Source: Wolbachia endosymbiont (group A) of Bibio marci (lineage in GTDB: Bacteria; Pseudomonadota; Alphaproteobacteria; Rickettsiales; Anaplasmataceae). Taken from it: 64,000 bases of DNA. The first letter of the stretch is position 1, and each line of letters opens with the position of its first letter. The stretch lies in the NCBI RefSeq assembly GCF_947251645.1, contig NZ_OX366364.1, forward strand, positions 496,001-560,000, written 5' to 3'. The notes under the pieces were generated by a model. It saw nothing but the letters and a program-made list of their open reading frames with translations, had not been told where the DNA came from and made no database searches. Made by a program: the position numbers and the translations under genes. This document shows, in pieces, positions 1 through 9,886 of the stretch.

Positions 1-1
1 A

Positions 2-760
2 GATCTGAAATTGATAGTATTTGATCCACTTGCTTCATTTATCCATGCAGATATAAATGCTGATCCAGCTGTAGGGGATTATCTAATGTGCTTATTATCT
101 GATTTAGCATGTAGTACTGGAGCTTCGATAATTACTGCTCATCACATGAGAAAGCCAAAAGGAGAAAAACCGATATTAACTGCTGAACAAGCACGCGATG
201 CAATTAGAGGTACCTCTGCTCTTGTTAATGGTGTTAGATGCTCATGCGCTTTTTGGCCAATAGAAAATACAGCTAGGCTAGAAATCTTTAAGGCAGTAGG
301 AGAAACACCAAGACAGAATGCTTTGTTTCATGGGGCAGTTGTGAAGGCCAATGGTTTAGCTGATCGCACTGTAAGAACTTACCTAAGAAATCAGGAAACA
401 GGGCTACTAGAAGATATAACAATACAACTAACAGTTAAAAATGCTAGTGAAAAAGACCTTAAAATATGTCTTACTGATGCAATTACACGATCTGCTGTTG
501 CAGGACACCCATTTACTCACACAGGAAGCACAGGAGTATATAAGCAACGGTATAGACTACCTGAAGTTTTTCACAGCATGGGAAGGGATCGACTAGAGCG
601 TATAGTTCAGGAACTTTTACAAGCAAAGCAGTTAGTTAAAGGAATGTCTACAGGTGCAAAAGAAGATAAATGGCTTGACGTTATAACAGGACCATTTGCT
701 TGTGGTGTAGGGCAATTCACTCCTGGGGCTGAAGATCTTAGCTGTAGACAAAACTTATAA
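2..760 (+). CDS. RepA-like phage replicative helicase, C-terminal part (cut by window edge)
   Basis: The reading frame is open to the left edge of the window (a TTG at 11 is only an internal codon), so the N-terminus with the Walker A loop lies outside. The visible part begins with a Walker B-type strand (LIVFDPLAS), followed by TAHHMRKPK, typical of the RepA/RecA-fold hexameric helicases of plasmids and phages, and then a winged-helix-like C-terminal region. In WO-type phages such a protein is thought to unwind DNA at phage replication. It is followed by about 800 bases without a convincing gene. Family assignment is by motif recognition; the exact partner origin is not visible. Confidence 0.7.
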   Translation, partial: DLKLIVFDPLASFIHADINADPAVGDYLMCLLSDLACSTGASIITAHHMRKPKGEKPILTAEQARDAIRGTSALVNGVRCSCAFWPIENTARLEIFKAVGETPRQNALFHGAVVKANGLADRTVRTYLRNQETGLLEDITIQLTVKNASEKDLKICLTDAITRSAVAGHPFTHTGSTGVYKQRYRLPEVFHSMGRDRLERIVQELLQAKQLVKGMSTGAKEDKWLDVITGPFACGVGQFTPGAEDLSCRQNL

Positions 761-1583
761 GTCTTTCTTTATGGGTGGCTCTTTAAATATTTTAGAGTTG
801 CCCTATTTTCTCTATTCAATCTATCATCTACTCAATCAAAAATACTAACTTCGGAGCCACAACCCTATTATAAGCTATGATTTCAATTAAGAAGGGATAA
901 GAAACAAGACATCAAATGGTTGAATTATATTCCTGATTCCTTGGTTACTAAATAAGTAATGAGAAACTAGGAAGCTAAAGATCGCTTGAATCCTAACCTT
1001 TTGCCCTCTATTCCTAAAAGTGTTCCTAGTTATTATGTGTCTGAAGTCAGCCAGTATAGCGGATTTTACGTTCCTAAAACCCTTATATATTATATATATA
1101 ATAGTAATAAATAATAATAGATAATATAAAATAATAGTAAAATGCAAATAAAGTACAATAACTTAAACAGCAAAAAGAAAGAAGTCCAGAAAGGCTGCCA
1201 CAAAACATTATTAAGATATTTACATTTAATGAAAGATACAATTAGCGCGGTTTTAAAACGATTCTACAACTTCAGGGTAATTATACCACCAAGACCTAAG
1301 TTACTCATGTAAGGTAGCTTAAAACTCGATTATGAGGCATTCTTAATGATTCCATTGGTGCAAATAAACTTATATGTAAGTTTAACGTCATTTTTATTCA
1401 TTGTAAAGAAAAAATTTGTATGGGTCTTATTTAGAAAACTCACTTGATATTTTTCAGCTCATATACACCTCTTTCAAGCTATCTGGCAAAAGAAACGAAA
1501 GATAAATGCTCAGAAGAAACAATATAAAGCGATTCTATAATTTTTACCTCTTCCTGATTTCTTTACTTTTATGAGATTTAGCC
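761..1583. other. AT-rich intergenic stretch with no convincing gene
   Basis: This stretch between the repA-like gene and the first rhuM-like gene is AT-rich, with long TA runs around 1085-1140. Its right part (about 1245 onward) carries a copy of a repeat that recurs at 3271, 5411 and 6851. I see no open frame with coding character. Confidence 0.6.
1245..1343 (+). repeat. Dispersed intergenic repeat, copy 1
   Basis: About 100 bases here match 3271-3368 with few differences (shared stretch around 'ccaccaagacctaagttac'). A more diverged form occurs at 5411-5720 and 6851-7160. The two closest copies flank the rhuM-like gene at 1584-2615 as direct repeats. Confidence 0.75.
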
Positions 1584-2615
1584 CTAAGCTTTTACACTTT
1601 TTTGATCAAGACTTTTCTTTTCTTCTATCAATTTATCAAAATCTGACTTGTATGACTTGTCCTGTGTTTTTCTAAATATCTCATATTCTTTTGTAGCTAA
1701 GGTAATTGCTACTTCATGAGAGACTTTGCCATAACTCTGCAATATATCTTGCTCATTAAATTTTAAAAATGCATCAAATTTCTCTTTCCAATCCTTCATA
1801 TACATTATTTTACCTCTGGCAGCTTGAAACTCTGCATAATCTATATACATACTTACTATCCTGTTTAGCTGAGCAATTTCATTTTTATCTAAATAGTTTT
1901 TTGCTACTTGCGTGTCAGAAAGAAAGATTTTTCCCTTAGGTGCCTTACGCCAATTTGTTAAGCCCATATTAGGTTTACTTCCATCCACTCTGTTTGCAAT
2001 AATTTCTGCCGCTGTATTTCCAGTAATAGCAAAATGCAATTTGTTCTGTACTACAGCAAAGAAATTTTTCGTTTCAGATGAACAACTTGCATAGTCTACT
2101 GAAGTTGCATAAATGTCTGTGATTTTCTGATAAGCCACACGCTCACTTGCACGAATTTCTCTAATTTCTTCAAGTAACTCATCAAAAAATCGAGTGTCAA
2201 ATTTAGAGCCATTTTTAAATCTATTGCTATCAATCACAAAACCTTTGAAAATATACTTCTTTAGTTTATCAGTTGCCCATGTACGAAAAGCAGCACCACG
2301 CTCTGAATTAACACGATAACCAACTGATATCACAGCCTCTAAATTGTAGAAAATTACATCACGTTTTACCTCTCTTTCTCCCTCTTTTTGAACTATCGAG
2401 GATTCCTCGGTAGTTGAATTTTTGTCTAGTTCTTTACATAGATAAATGTTCTTTAAGTGCAATGAAATATTATCAATTGAACAGTCAAATAACTCTGCCA
2501 TATGTTTCTGAGTAAGCCATAGATTTTCATTTTCAAATCTAACTTCAATACATACCTTTCCGTCGTCTGTTTCGTAGAACAAAATTTCATTATAATCTAG
2601 TGATTTGTTGTTCAT
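1584..2615 (-). CDS. RhuM-family (virulence RhuM) protein
   Basis: A 343-residue protein of full family length. Characteristic segments are NLWLTQKHMAELFDCS near residue 30 (a helix-turn-helix-like start), VISVGYRVNSERGAAFRTWA near 95-115, and KLHFAITGNTAAEII near 190-205. RhuM proteins were named from a Salmonella pathogenicity island; their biochemical role is not settled, and they are common on phages and islands, often near BRO-type genes. ATG start at 2615 with an upstream AGGAGG-like site ('taaggaggtat'). A broken paralogue lies at 4188-5198. It is flanked by direct repeats, which suggests it was carried in as a unit. Confidence 0.85.
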   Translation of the reverse strand: MNNKSLDYNEILFYETDDGKVCIEVRFENENLWLTQKHMAELFDCSIDNISLHLKNIYLCKELDKNSTTEESSIVQKEGEREVKRDVIFYNLEAVISVGYRVNSERGAAFRTWATDKLKKYIFKGFVIDSNRFKNGSKFDTRFFDELLEEIREIRASERVAYQKITDIYATSVDYASCSSETKNFFAVVQNKLHFAITGNTAAEIIANRVDGSKPNMGLTNWRKAPKGKIFLSDTQVAKNYLDKNEIAQLNRIVSMYIDYAEFQAARGKIMYMKDWKEKFDAFLKFNEQDILQSYGKVSHEVAITLATKEYEIFRKTQDKSYKSDFDKLIEEKKSLDQKSVKA

Positions 2616-3537
2616 ATACCTCCTTAGCCATGTACTGCATATATAGCACCTTCTGCTTTAAGTGACAAATTTTTAGACGCAGAGCCAGTCAATTGATACA
2701 TAGAAGAAAGTTGTATACAATATCTCTGTTCGTTTCCCTCTTACTACAACCTATAATAAAAATATAAAGTGATTCGATAAAGATGGTCCATAATTGCGTT
2801 TTAAAAGGGGTCATAGAGAGCTACCAAAAAGCATTTAAGAAGTAAACTTTAAGCCGATCTGGGTTTTATAGTTTCCGTGATTTCCGGCAAAATTTCAAAA
2901 TAAGGCAACAAAAATACAATACACCTAAATTATTGAAATTCTGTATTTTTATCCATTCAATATCTATAAGACGTTATTTTTCCACTTCCAAAAGACTTAA
3001 TGAATCAGATCGCCCTAAAACCCGCTACAGTAGCTAGCTTTCCATTTTCCGAAAATCTTATATATTATTATAATATGTAAATAATACTATACATATATAT
3101 ATTAATAATATAGGAAATAATAATAAACAATATGAAAATATATAATGAATTAGTAAGGTCAACTAGAATTAAAGTAATGCCAAGGGAGTGAAAAAAAGAA
3201 GTTAAAGGACCCGGAAATGCCACAAGAAAAAGTCTTAAAATATTCATAAATACAACAAATAACCTTTAATGCGATTTTAAAACGATTCTACGACTTCAGG
3301 GTACAATTATACCACCAAGACCTAAGTTACTCATGTAAGGTAGCTTAAAACTCGATTACGAGGCATTTCTAAATTATTTTTTACTTTAAATTTTTACTTG
3401 TTATAAAAAAACCCTTATCTTAGTTTATCATGTTTTTTATTCGTTGTAAAATATTTTTTTCAAAAAAAGTGAACAGTTTTTGTAATTTCGGTACAACAAG
3501 AGCTGGTTATAGGTTATTTTGTTATATAGGAGGTCTT
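2616..3537. other. Intergenic, repeat-rich, no gene seen
   Basis: The part from about 3030 to 3440 resembles 1060-1400 (TA-rich stretch, then the shared repeat). From about 3467 there is a short block ending 'gtgaacagtttttgtaattt' that also precedes the genes at 5751 and 7307. No protein-coding frame is supported. Confidence 0.55.
3271..3368 (+). repeat. Dispersed intergenic repeat, copy 2
   Basis: Close match to 1245-1343, in the same orientation. It marks the right side of the segment holding the intact rhuM-like gene. Confidence 0.75.
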
Positions 3538-3685
3538 ATGGAAATACAACGACTTTTATCTAAAACTCCCAAGGGAATATTGTGAGTCTTCAGGTAATCT
3601 CTATAAACAAGTTATAGATGAAGCTCAAGGAAAAAAGTTTGAAGTTACTGCCATAGAAGAAGAAACAGAAGCTCGTAAAATTTGA
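3538..3685 (+). pseudogene. Remnant of a short N-terminal module also seen at 5751
   Basis: Starts with ATG after a strong AGGAGG site and reads MEIQRLLSKTPKGIL before a stop. In another frame it continues with text similar to LYKQVIDEAQGKKFEVTAIE. The same module, less degraded, opens the pseudogene at 5751-6702 (LYKQLIDEAKGKKLV in one frame). The gene family is not recognised; this copy is clearly broken by deletions and frameshifts. Confidence 0.5.
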
Positions 3686-3916
3686 TTGCCGTTTAAAATG
3701 GAGACAAAGAGCAAAATTTATATCTCCAATTTTATCGTGTATGGCAGAGACAAAGATTTATGTCTCCATAGTAGGCAAAAAACAACTACTGGAACTGACA
3801 GACCGCATCTTTCGTAGTAGTCAACAGAATATCATTTTTGCTCGGATTTAAAAAAAAATAGTGCCTTTTTAGTTTCTACAGTTATTCTTAAGTTTATAGA
3901 GTTTGCTAACATTAGT

Positions 3917-4210
3917 ATGACTGATACTTTAACTTTACAAGAAGGGGACATTGAAACTACTGCATTTGATAATAGCAATATGACTAGAGTATTACACAAT
4001 GGAGAGTGGTGGTATGTGATAACAGAGGTAATAGCTTCTCTTACAGGTAGTAAAAACCCATCTGATTACCTAAAAAAGATAAAAAACAGAGATATAGGAC
4101 TCTCTGAAGGATGGGGACAACTTGTCACCCCCCCCTTGAAATTAAAACAAAAGGTGGTAAACAAGATGTCAAACACAGATAACTCAACTACAAGCTGGTT
4201 TTTGTTGTAG
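3917..4210 (+). pseudogene. BRO-N (phage antirepressor-like) fragment with frameshift at a C8 tract
   Basis: Residues 24-70 (RVLHNGEWWYVITEVIASLT, then a KNPSDYLKKIKNRD segment) match the N-terminal BRO domain of phage antirepressors and DinD-like proteins. At the run of eight C at 4128-4135 the frame is lost. In the neighbouring frame the expected family continuation LEIKTKGGKQDVK can be read, followed by a stop. The normal rest of the domain is missing, and the 3' end runs into the end of the rhuM-like pseudogene on the other strand. A slippage-prone tract could in principle allow phase variation, but the downstream stop makes simple decay more likely. Confidence 0.6.
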
Positions 4211-5198
4211 TTATTTTCTCACTTTCTTTACTTGCTTTAATCAATTCATCAAAATCAGATTCATGTAATTTGTCCTGTACAACTCTGTACTTTTCGTATT
4301 CTCCTTCAGCTAGGGCTTTTGCAACTTCAGCACTAACTTTACCAGCATCTTTAAGTACTTCATAATCATTGAGCAATAAAAATGCATCCAATTTTTCAAC
4401 CCAATCCTGCATTTTCATTAGCCGATTCTTTCTTGCTTGAAGTTCTGCATAATCTAGGAAACAATGTGATTTAGTTCACTTAACTCTTTTTCAGTCAAGT
4501 AGTTTTTCGCAATACTTACATCACTCTTATGAATTTTGTTACCTGGACCATCTTTCCATGTAGTTAGCCCCATATGTGGTTTTTCGTCGAGAGTATATTA
4601 ATTCTGCCGCAGTTAAGCCGTAAATTGCCCAATATAATTTATTTTGTACTTTTGCGTAAAATTGTCTTGTCATATCTGAATTTGGATCGTAATCTGCAGA
4701 ACATTCGGCATAAATGTCTGTAATCTTCTGGTAAAATCTACGTTCGGATGCTCGTATTTCCCTGATTTTTTCAAGTAATTCATTGAAGTAATCTTTACCA
4801 AACTTCTTTCCGTTTTTTAATCGTTCACTATCTAATGCAAATCCTTTGGTGATAAAATCTCTCAAAATTTTTGTAGCCCATACTCTGAAAGATGTTGCTT
4901 TTTTAGAATTAACTCGATAACCAACAGCTATAATTGCATCTAAGTTGTAAAGTTGTGTAGAATACTGTTTACCATCTTCAGCAGTATTCCGGAAAATCCG
5001 GACAACTGAATCTTTATCTAACTCTTGACTGGCAAATATGTTCTGTAAATGCTCACTAATTGTTCTGATATTAACATCAAACAACTCTGCCATTTTTTTC
5101 TGTGCAAGCCAGATGTTTTCATCTTGATACAAAACATCAATTCTCACGTCTCCGTCTGGAGTTGTATATAATAAAATTTCGTTTCCATTTATTATCAT
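4188..5198 (-). pseudogene. Broken second RhuM-family gene
   Basis: The N-terminal two thirds (5198 down to about 4610) read as a RhuM protein: NIWLAQKKMAELFDVN, IIAVGYRVNSKKATSFRVWA and KLYWAIYGLTAAELIYSR. Near 4600 the frame shifts; the family text GLTTWKDGPGNKIHKSDVS continues in another frame. A second shift near 4450 leads into the C-terminal part (MKMQDWVEKLDAFLLLND to the stop at 4188). At least two frameshifts therefore split what was once a protein of about 335 residues, paralogous to the intact gene at 1584-2615. Confidence 0.75.
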
Positions 5199-5750
5199 AT
5201 CTACTCTACCTTACTTCAAGTAGTATATAGGTTATTTGTGAAAGAGATAAGCAACTGTGAAACATTAAAAATAGAGCTTTAGCTGATAAGCAGTTTTGAA
5301 ATTATTTTAACTTTTTTTTAGAAAATCCCGGAAAAAGTGATGAGAAATCCGGTATATATATTATGGAAGGGTATTGAGGTAGTTTGTAGATGCGCTTCAA
5401 ACACAAAAGTCGGCAAACAAAAACAGAGTAGAAAAGATTGAAGAAAGCAAAAGAAATAAAGTAATTTAGGCTTTTGGTAAGTTACATAATTGAGAATTTG
5501 TATTTTTTTAGATGAGACAAAAACTTTGTTTTAAGACTAGATATAACTTTAGGGTACAAAATTACTACCATTGCCAAAGAACGCACGTAATACCCCTTAG
5601 AACTCGAATAAATGGCATTCTTAGCAATTCTATTACTGTATAACAAACTCACAAGTGAGTTTAGCACGTTTTTTACGCTTTGCAAAGAAAAATTAAAAAA
5701 ATTGAACAGTTTTCGTAATTTCTTGTGTATAAGGGGTTAATGGAGACTTT
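5199..5750. other. Intergenic stretch made mostly of the 310-bp repeat
   Basis: No gene is supported. The stretch holds the first copy of the 310-base repeat (5411-5720) and, before it, upstream sequence of the rhuM-like pseudogene. A small reverse-strand frame inside the repeat recurs in both copies but has no coding features beyond that. Confidence 0.5.
5411..5720 (+). repeat. 310-bp intergenic repeat, copy A
   Basis: Matches 6851-7160 along its full length with scattered differences (shared segments such as 'aatttaggcttttggtaag' and 'gaactcgaataaatggcatt'). Both copies end in 'cagtttt[tc]gtaattt' just upstream of a gene start region. Confidence 0.8.
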
Positions 5751-6702
5751 ATGAGAATACAACAACTTTTATTGCAAACCTCTGAGCAGTTAAAAGAATA
5801 TTGCAAAACTCTCAGTAACGAAACAACCTTTATAAGCAACTTATAGATGAGGCTAAAGGAAAAAAGTTAGTAGAGCTTGGAGAATTAACTAAACTAGCTA
5901 CTGCCATAGAAGAAGAAACACCGGATGAGAGGCTCATGGAATATTTCGATGATAACAACAACCCTTTTAATGCAAAAGCAATAACAGGTTTCTTTGCTTA
6001 GGCGTCTTATGTTCATTATGCACTCTTCAGCTTATGATAAAGATTTAAAGCAACTTAGACAAGCTTTTGCCTAAGATGTATGAAAAACTAAAGCTGAGAC
6101 TAACAAATGATACGCCCATGAGAAATCATGCAGAGAAAGAACTTAGGTTCAGCAATTTTTTGCGTGATAATATTGATGTCTTTAGACTTTTAGAAGATGC
6201 TGAAATCTATGGCTCTGTAGAAAAAAGAAAAGAAGCAACGATCGAGCTCATAAGGCTATTGACAATACAACCTGAGCTGAATTATAGAGGAGATAAATTT
6301 ATACTAGATCTTATTTTGGATTATATAAAAGTTTTTGGAAAAGAGGTAGAAAGCTTAGAATCTGATATTAATATCTTAATCAACTTGCTGGAAAAAAGTA
6401 TAGAGAGAAGAGAAATAGAAGAGAACTTAGATTCTGATATCAAAAACCGGATAAAAAAAAGGATAGAAGAAAGTAAAGACAAAAAAGAAGTGGAAAACTT
6501 AAAATCTGACATCAGTGCCTTCATTGATATAATGGATAAAAGGTTAAAAGAATTTGAAGGAAACTTAGAGGAGATTGAAAAATGTAGAAATGAAGTGGAA
6601 AAGATTGAAAAAGAAACAATGGATAAAAGAAATAAGGTAGTGGAGCAACTATCAAGATTTAGATTATCTCAAACACCTTTACCAAATTGTGCAATAAAAT
6701 GA
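5751..6702 (+). pseudogene. Frameshifted coiled-coil protein gene of unknown function
   Basis: The pieces can be joined into one ancestral protein: MRIQQLLLQTSEQLKEYCKT from 5751, then LYKQLIDEAKGKKLVELGEL and EEETPDERLMEYFDDNNN in another frame, then SYDKDLKQLRQAFA, and finally the long open part from 6076 (MYEKLKLRLTND) to 6702. At least two frameshifts and a stop near 6073 separate them. The C-terminal 200 residues are rich in Lys, Glu and Ile with heptad-like spacing, suggesting a long coiled coil. The last part may still be translated from the ATG at 6076 or a TTG at 6067. I do not recognise the family. Confidence 0.5.
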
Positions 6703-6850
6703 TAATTAATACTGAACAAAAAGTTACATTTACTGTATATAACTATTAGGGGGAGTAGCAATAATTTAAACGAAAAAAGAAAAAAATAACACTGAACTAA
6801 AAGTGGTATATAACTATTAGGGGTAAAATAGCTTATCTAACACTCGATCT

Positions 6851-7160
6851 CAGCAAATAAACAGAGTAGAGAAGATTGAAGAAAGCAAAAGAAATGAAGT
6901 AATTTAGGCTTTTGGTAAGTTACGTAATTGAGAAGAAACAGCTTTGTATTTTTTTAGATGAGGCAAAAACTTTGTTTTAAGGCTAGATAGGGTACAAAAT
7001 ACTACCATTACCAAAGAACGCATATAATGCCCCTTAGAACTCGAATAAATGGCATTCTTAGCAATTCTATTACTGTATAGTAAACTCACAAGTAAGTTTA
7101 GCACGTTTTTTACGCTTTGTAAAGAAAAATTTAAAAAAAGTGAACAGTTTTTGTAATTTA
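6851..7160 (+). repeat. 310-bp intergenic repeat, copy B
   Basis: Second copy of the repeat at 5411-5720. It lies upstream of the broken repA-like gene at 7307. Confidence 0.8.
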
Positions 7161-7200
7161 GGTGAATATATATAACAACTCACTTAATCTGGTGAGCTGA

Positions 7201-7285
7201 TGGTAGCACAAGATTCTTGTTATTGGCCTACAAAAACCCATTCATAGCGTATTTTGAAGAAACCAGACAGGAATCTATGCTACCA
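7201..7285 (+). promoter_or_regulatory. Interrupted inverted repeat upstream of a repA-like gene
   Basis: TGGTAGCA (7201-7208) pairs with TGCTACCA (7278-7285), and inside it GATTC (7212-7216) pairs with GAATC (7271-7275). The start codon of the broken repA-like gene lies 22 bases downstream. It could be a leader RNA structure or an operator controlling replication-protein expression. This is inference from pairing only. Confidence 0.35.
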
Positions 7286-7306
7286 ATTTAATGTTTAAAT
7301 AATTTT

Positions 7307-8000
7307 ATGATCAATGCAATAGATGTTTCAAAATGGGTTGGTTCACCTCCCGAAAAAGAATTCATCATACAAGATTGGCTCTCTATAGGGAATGTTTCAT
7401 ATCTCAGTGGTGATTATGAAGTTGGTAAGTCCCTTCTCGTTCAGCAATTAATGACAGCAGTTGCTACCGGAAAACCTTGGCTCAGTATAGATGTTAAACA
7501 AGTTAAGACATATGCTTTATTTTGTGAGGATGAAAAAAAAGCGCAAGCAATGTGCAATAAATGAGTTATACCAACTGAATGCAGATTCTCCTGATCTTGT
7601 CAACAATATTCGTTTATTATCTCGAGTAGGTGAAAATAATTCACTTATAGTTTTCAATGACAGCTATACGGGTCGATTAACACCTTATTTTTACGATTTG
7701 CTTGAAGACATAAAATCTTTTCAACCAAAACTTGTGATATTGGATGCAGCTTCAGATTTATTTGGAGGAGATGAAGATATCTGTACTCACCGTAGGCAAT
7801 TTATGCAGCTTTGTTGTGCCAATATAGCAAGGACAGTAAATTGCGCTGTTTTGCTGTGTAAACACGATACAAATATAGATATGTGGCATAATAGGGCATT
7901 TTACTTATCTAGATCAGAAGAAGCAAGTGATGAGCGTATTCTACATTGTGGAAGGTCAAGTCACTTATTACGTTATCAAAATGGGGTTTTTGTAATTTAG
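7307..8000 (+). pseudogene. Second RepA-like AAA ATPase gene, frameshifted
   Basis: The N-terminal part has a Walker A loop, GDYEVGKSLLVQQ, near residues 37-49, and a second strand (TYALFCEDEKK) typical of RecA-fold phage RepA helicases. Near 7550 the frame shifts; the continuation NELYQLNADSPDLVNNIRLL in another frame runs to 8000 and contains a Walker B-like KLVILDAASDLFGG. The end (RYQNGVFVI, stop TAG at 7998) is plausible. So one base-level shift splits a protein of about 230 residues. It belongs to a different RepA subtype from the gene at 2-760 and lies 1 base upstream of the RuvC-like gene, suggesting a replication-recombination operon. Confidence 0.65.
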
Positions 8001-8001
8001 G

Positions 8002-8478
8002 ATGTCTATTTTAACACTAGACCTCGGCAAACAAACAGGCTGGGCAATTCTGACAGATGGAGTAATTCAAAGTGGCAGTGAAAATTTTCATGGTAGCCGT
8101 TTCAGCGGAGGTGGAATGCACTTCTTAAATTTTCGTAGGTGGCTCAATGAGATGAGGGAAAGATTTTCAGATATTGAAGCAGTGTATTTTGAAGAAGTGA
8201 GAAGACATCTTGGAACTGATGCAGCTCATTGCTATGGTGGTTTTTATGCCGTTCTGACTGCTTGGTGCGAGGAAAGCAATATACCTTATCAAGGTGTACC
8301 TGTCAAGACGATAAAACGTTTTATCACTGGTAAAGGCAATGCAAGTAAGGGTGAAGTTATTGAAGCTGTAAGGGGCAAAGGTTTTTTCCCTCAAGACGAT
8401 AATGAAGCGGATGCTTTGGCATTGATGTTCTATGTTAATAATTTTAGTAAAGATTTTAATATGCTAAACATCCCATAG
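8002..8478 (+). CDS. RuvC-like Holliday junction resolvase (phage type)
   Basis: 158 residues with the RNase H-fold resolvase pattern: an N-terminal strand with Asp7 (ILTLDLGKQTGWA), acidic Glu64-Glu65 in AVYFEEVRR, and the C-terminal acidic group in QDDNEADALALM (Asp132 to Asp137). These are the expected metal ligands. Phage enzymes of this kind resolve branched DNA before packaging. The ATG start is directly after the stop of the broken repA-like gene, so translation was probably coupled. The fold and all acidic residues appear intact, unlike the genes on each side. Confidence 0.8.
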   Translation: MSILTLDLGKQTGWAILTDGVIQSGSENFHGSRFSGGGMHFLNFRRWLNEMRERFSDIEAVYFEEVRRHLGTDAAHCYGGFYAVLTAWCEESNIPYQGVPVKTIKRFITGKGNASKGEVIEAVRGKGFFPQDDNEADALALMFYVNNFSKDFNMLNIP

Positions 8479-8620
8479 AATGTGGATCCTTCCCGCCAGC
8501 CAGGCTGCTTTGGTGGTGAAAAGCCCGATCCCTCTCTAGCGTCAGACGTATTTTAATTATTAATTTTTTAACAAATCGTTAAGAATCTCCACTAGTAATT
8601 TAATAAGAATTTCCACTAAT

Positions 8621-9863
8621 ATGAACTTAGCAATACACTACTATCCTATTGAAAATCTTGTCGAATATGGGCGCAATCCTCGTGATAATGACAAGGTAGT
8701 AAACAGAATGTGCGCTTCTATTCGGGAGTTTGGTTTTCGTATTCCGATAGTTGCAAAAAGCGATGGCACTGTGGTAGATGGTCATTTACGCCTTAAAGCA
8801 GCAAGAAAACTGGGTATGGAAAGTATTCCAGTGGTGCTCAGTGATAACTTAAGTGAAGCCCAAACCAAATTTTCGGTTACTGGCCAATCAATCAGCTAAC
8901 TGGGCAAAGTGGGACGATGATCTTTTGAAGGTAGAAATTCAAGAGTTAGAAGATTTGCAGTTTGACCTCAAAATGACCGGATTTGAGCTAGAAAAAGTCC
9001 AACGCTTTCTCGACGACATTGATGGAAAAGAAGAGGTAGAAAGAGGAGAAAAAGAAATTTCAGAGCTCGTTGATAAAAAGTCAGTAGTGTCAAAACCAGG
9101 AGATCTATGGATTTTAGGTGGTCATCGAATCTACTGTGGCGATAGTTGTCTGGTTGAATCATTTAAAGCGGTATTAGACGATAAAATGGCAGATATTACC
9201 GTGTGTGACCCTCCGTATAACGTAGCATATGGTGACAGTCAGGAAAGGGAAGACAAAAAAATACTAAACGATGATCAAGGTGAAAAATACGAATTTTTTC
9301 TGTATGACATTTGTACTCATGTTTTAGCAAACACCAAAGGGGCAATTTACATCTGTGCATCATCATCAGAGCTTTCGACCTTGCAGAAGGTATTTGAAGA
9401 AGCAGGAGGAAGGTGGTCAACGTTCATAATTTGGGTAAAGAATCATTTTACACTGGGGAGATCTGATTATCAAAGACAATACGAAACAATACTCTACGGT
9501 TGGAAAAACGGCAATAAACGTGAGTGGCATGGAGGACGTAATCAAAGTGATCTCTGGTTTTACGATAAGCCAACATACAACTCACTGCACCCAACGATGA
9601 AATCAGTGGAGTTAATGGAGAGAGCGATAGTAAACAGCAGTAGACCAGGGGACATAGTTCTTGATCCATTTAGCGGGTCTGGGAGTACGTTGATTGCGTG
9701 TGAGAGGACAGGAAGAATCTGTAGAACCATAGAACTTGATCCCGCCTTCGTCGATGTAACGATAAAGCGTTGGCAGGTGTATACGGGAAGAGATTCCACC
9801 CTTTTCGGTTCTGGTAAAACTTTTGCGCAAATTCAAGAATCAAGACAGCAAGGGGCGAAATAA
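8621..9863 (+). pseudogene. ParB-like nuclease domain plus DNA methyltransferase, split by a frameshift
   Basis: The first part (8621 to about 8880) is a ParB/Srx-type domain: NLVEYGRNPRDNDKVVNRM, then VDGHLRLKAARKLGM. The frame is lost around 8865-8885, and the second part (GTG at 8853 is only where this frame opens) continues ANQSANWAKWDDDLL into an adenine/cytosine-N4 methyltransferase with DPPYN at 9207-9221 and FSGSGS at 9669-9686. The order (catalytic motif first, AdoMet motif last) fits the beta class. The intact form would be a fusion of about 415 residues, a common phage arrangement thought to protect or mark phage DNA. All methyltransferase motifs are present, but no good start serves that half, so function is doubtful. 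Confidence 0.75.
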
Positions 9864-9886
9864 GGAAAAAAAGAGGGGAAAGAAAG

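Larger units (their letters stand above)
6703..7306. other. Intergenic stretch with the second 310-bp repeat and an inverted repeat
   Basis: No gene is supported. It holds a short duplicated motif ('tatataactattaggggt' near 6735 and 6807), the second 310-base repeat (6851-7160) and the inverted repeat at 7201-7285. Confidence 0.5.

Noticed and set aside
887..1147. 86-codon reverse ORF of mostly Ile/Tyr/Phe residues
   Set aside because: It comes from a TA-rich repeat-like stretch; no ribosome site and no protein-like pattern beyond base composition.
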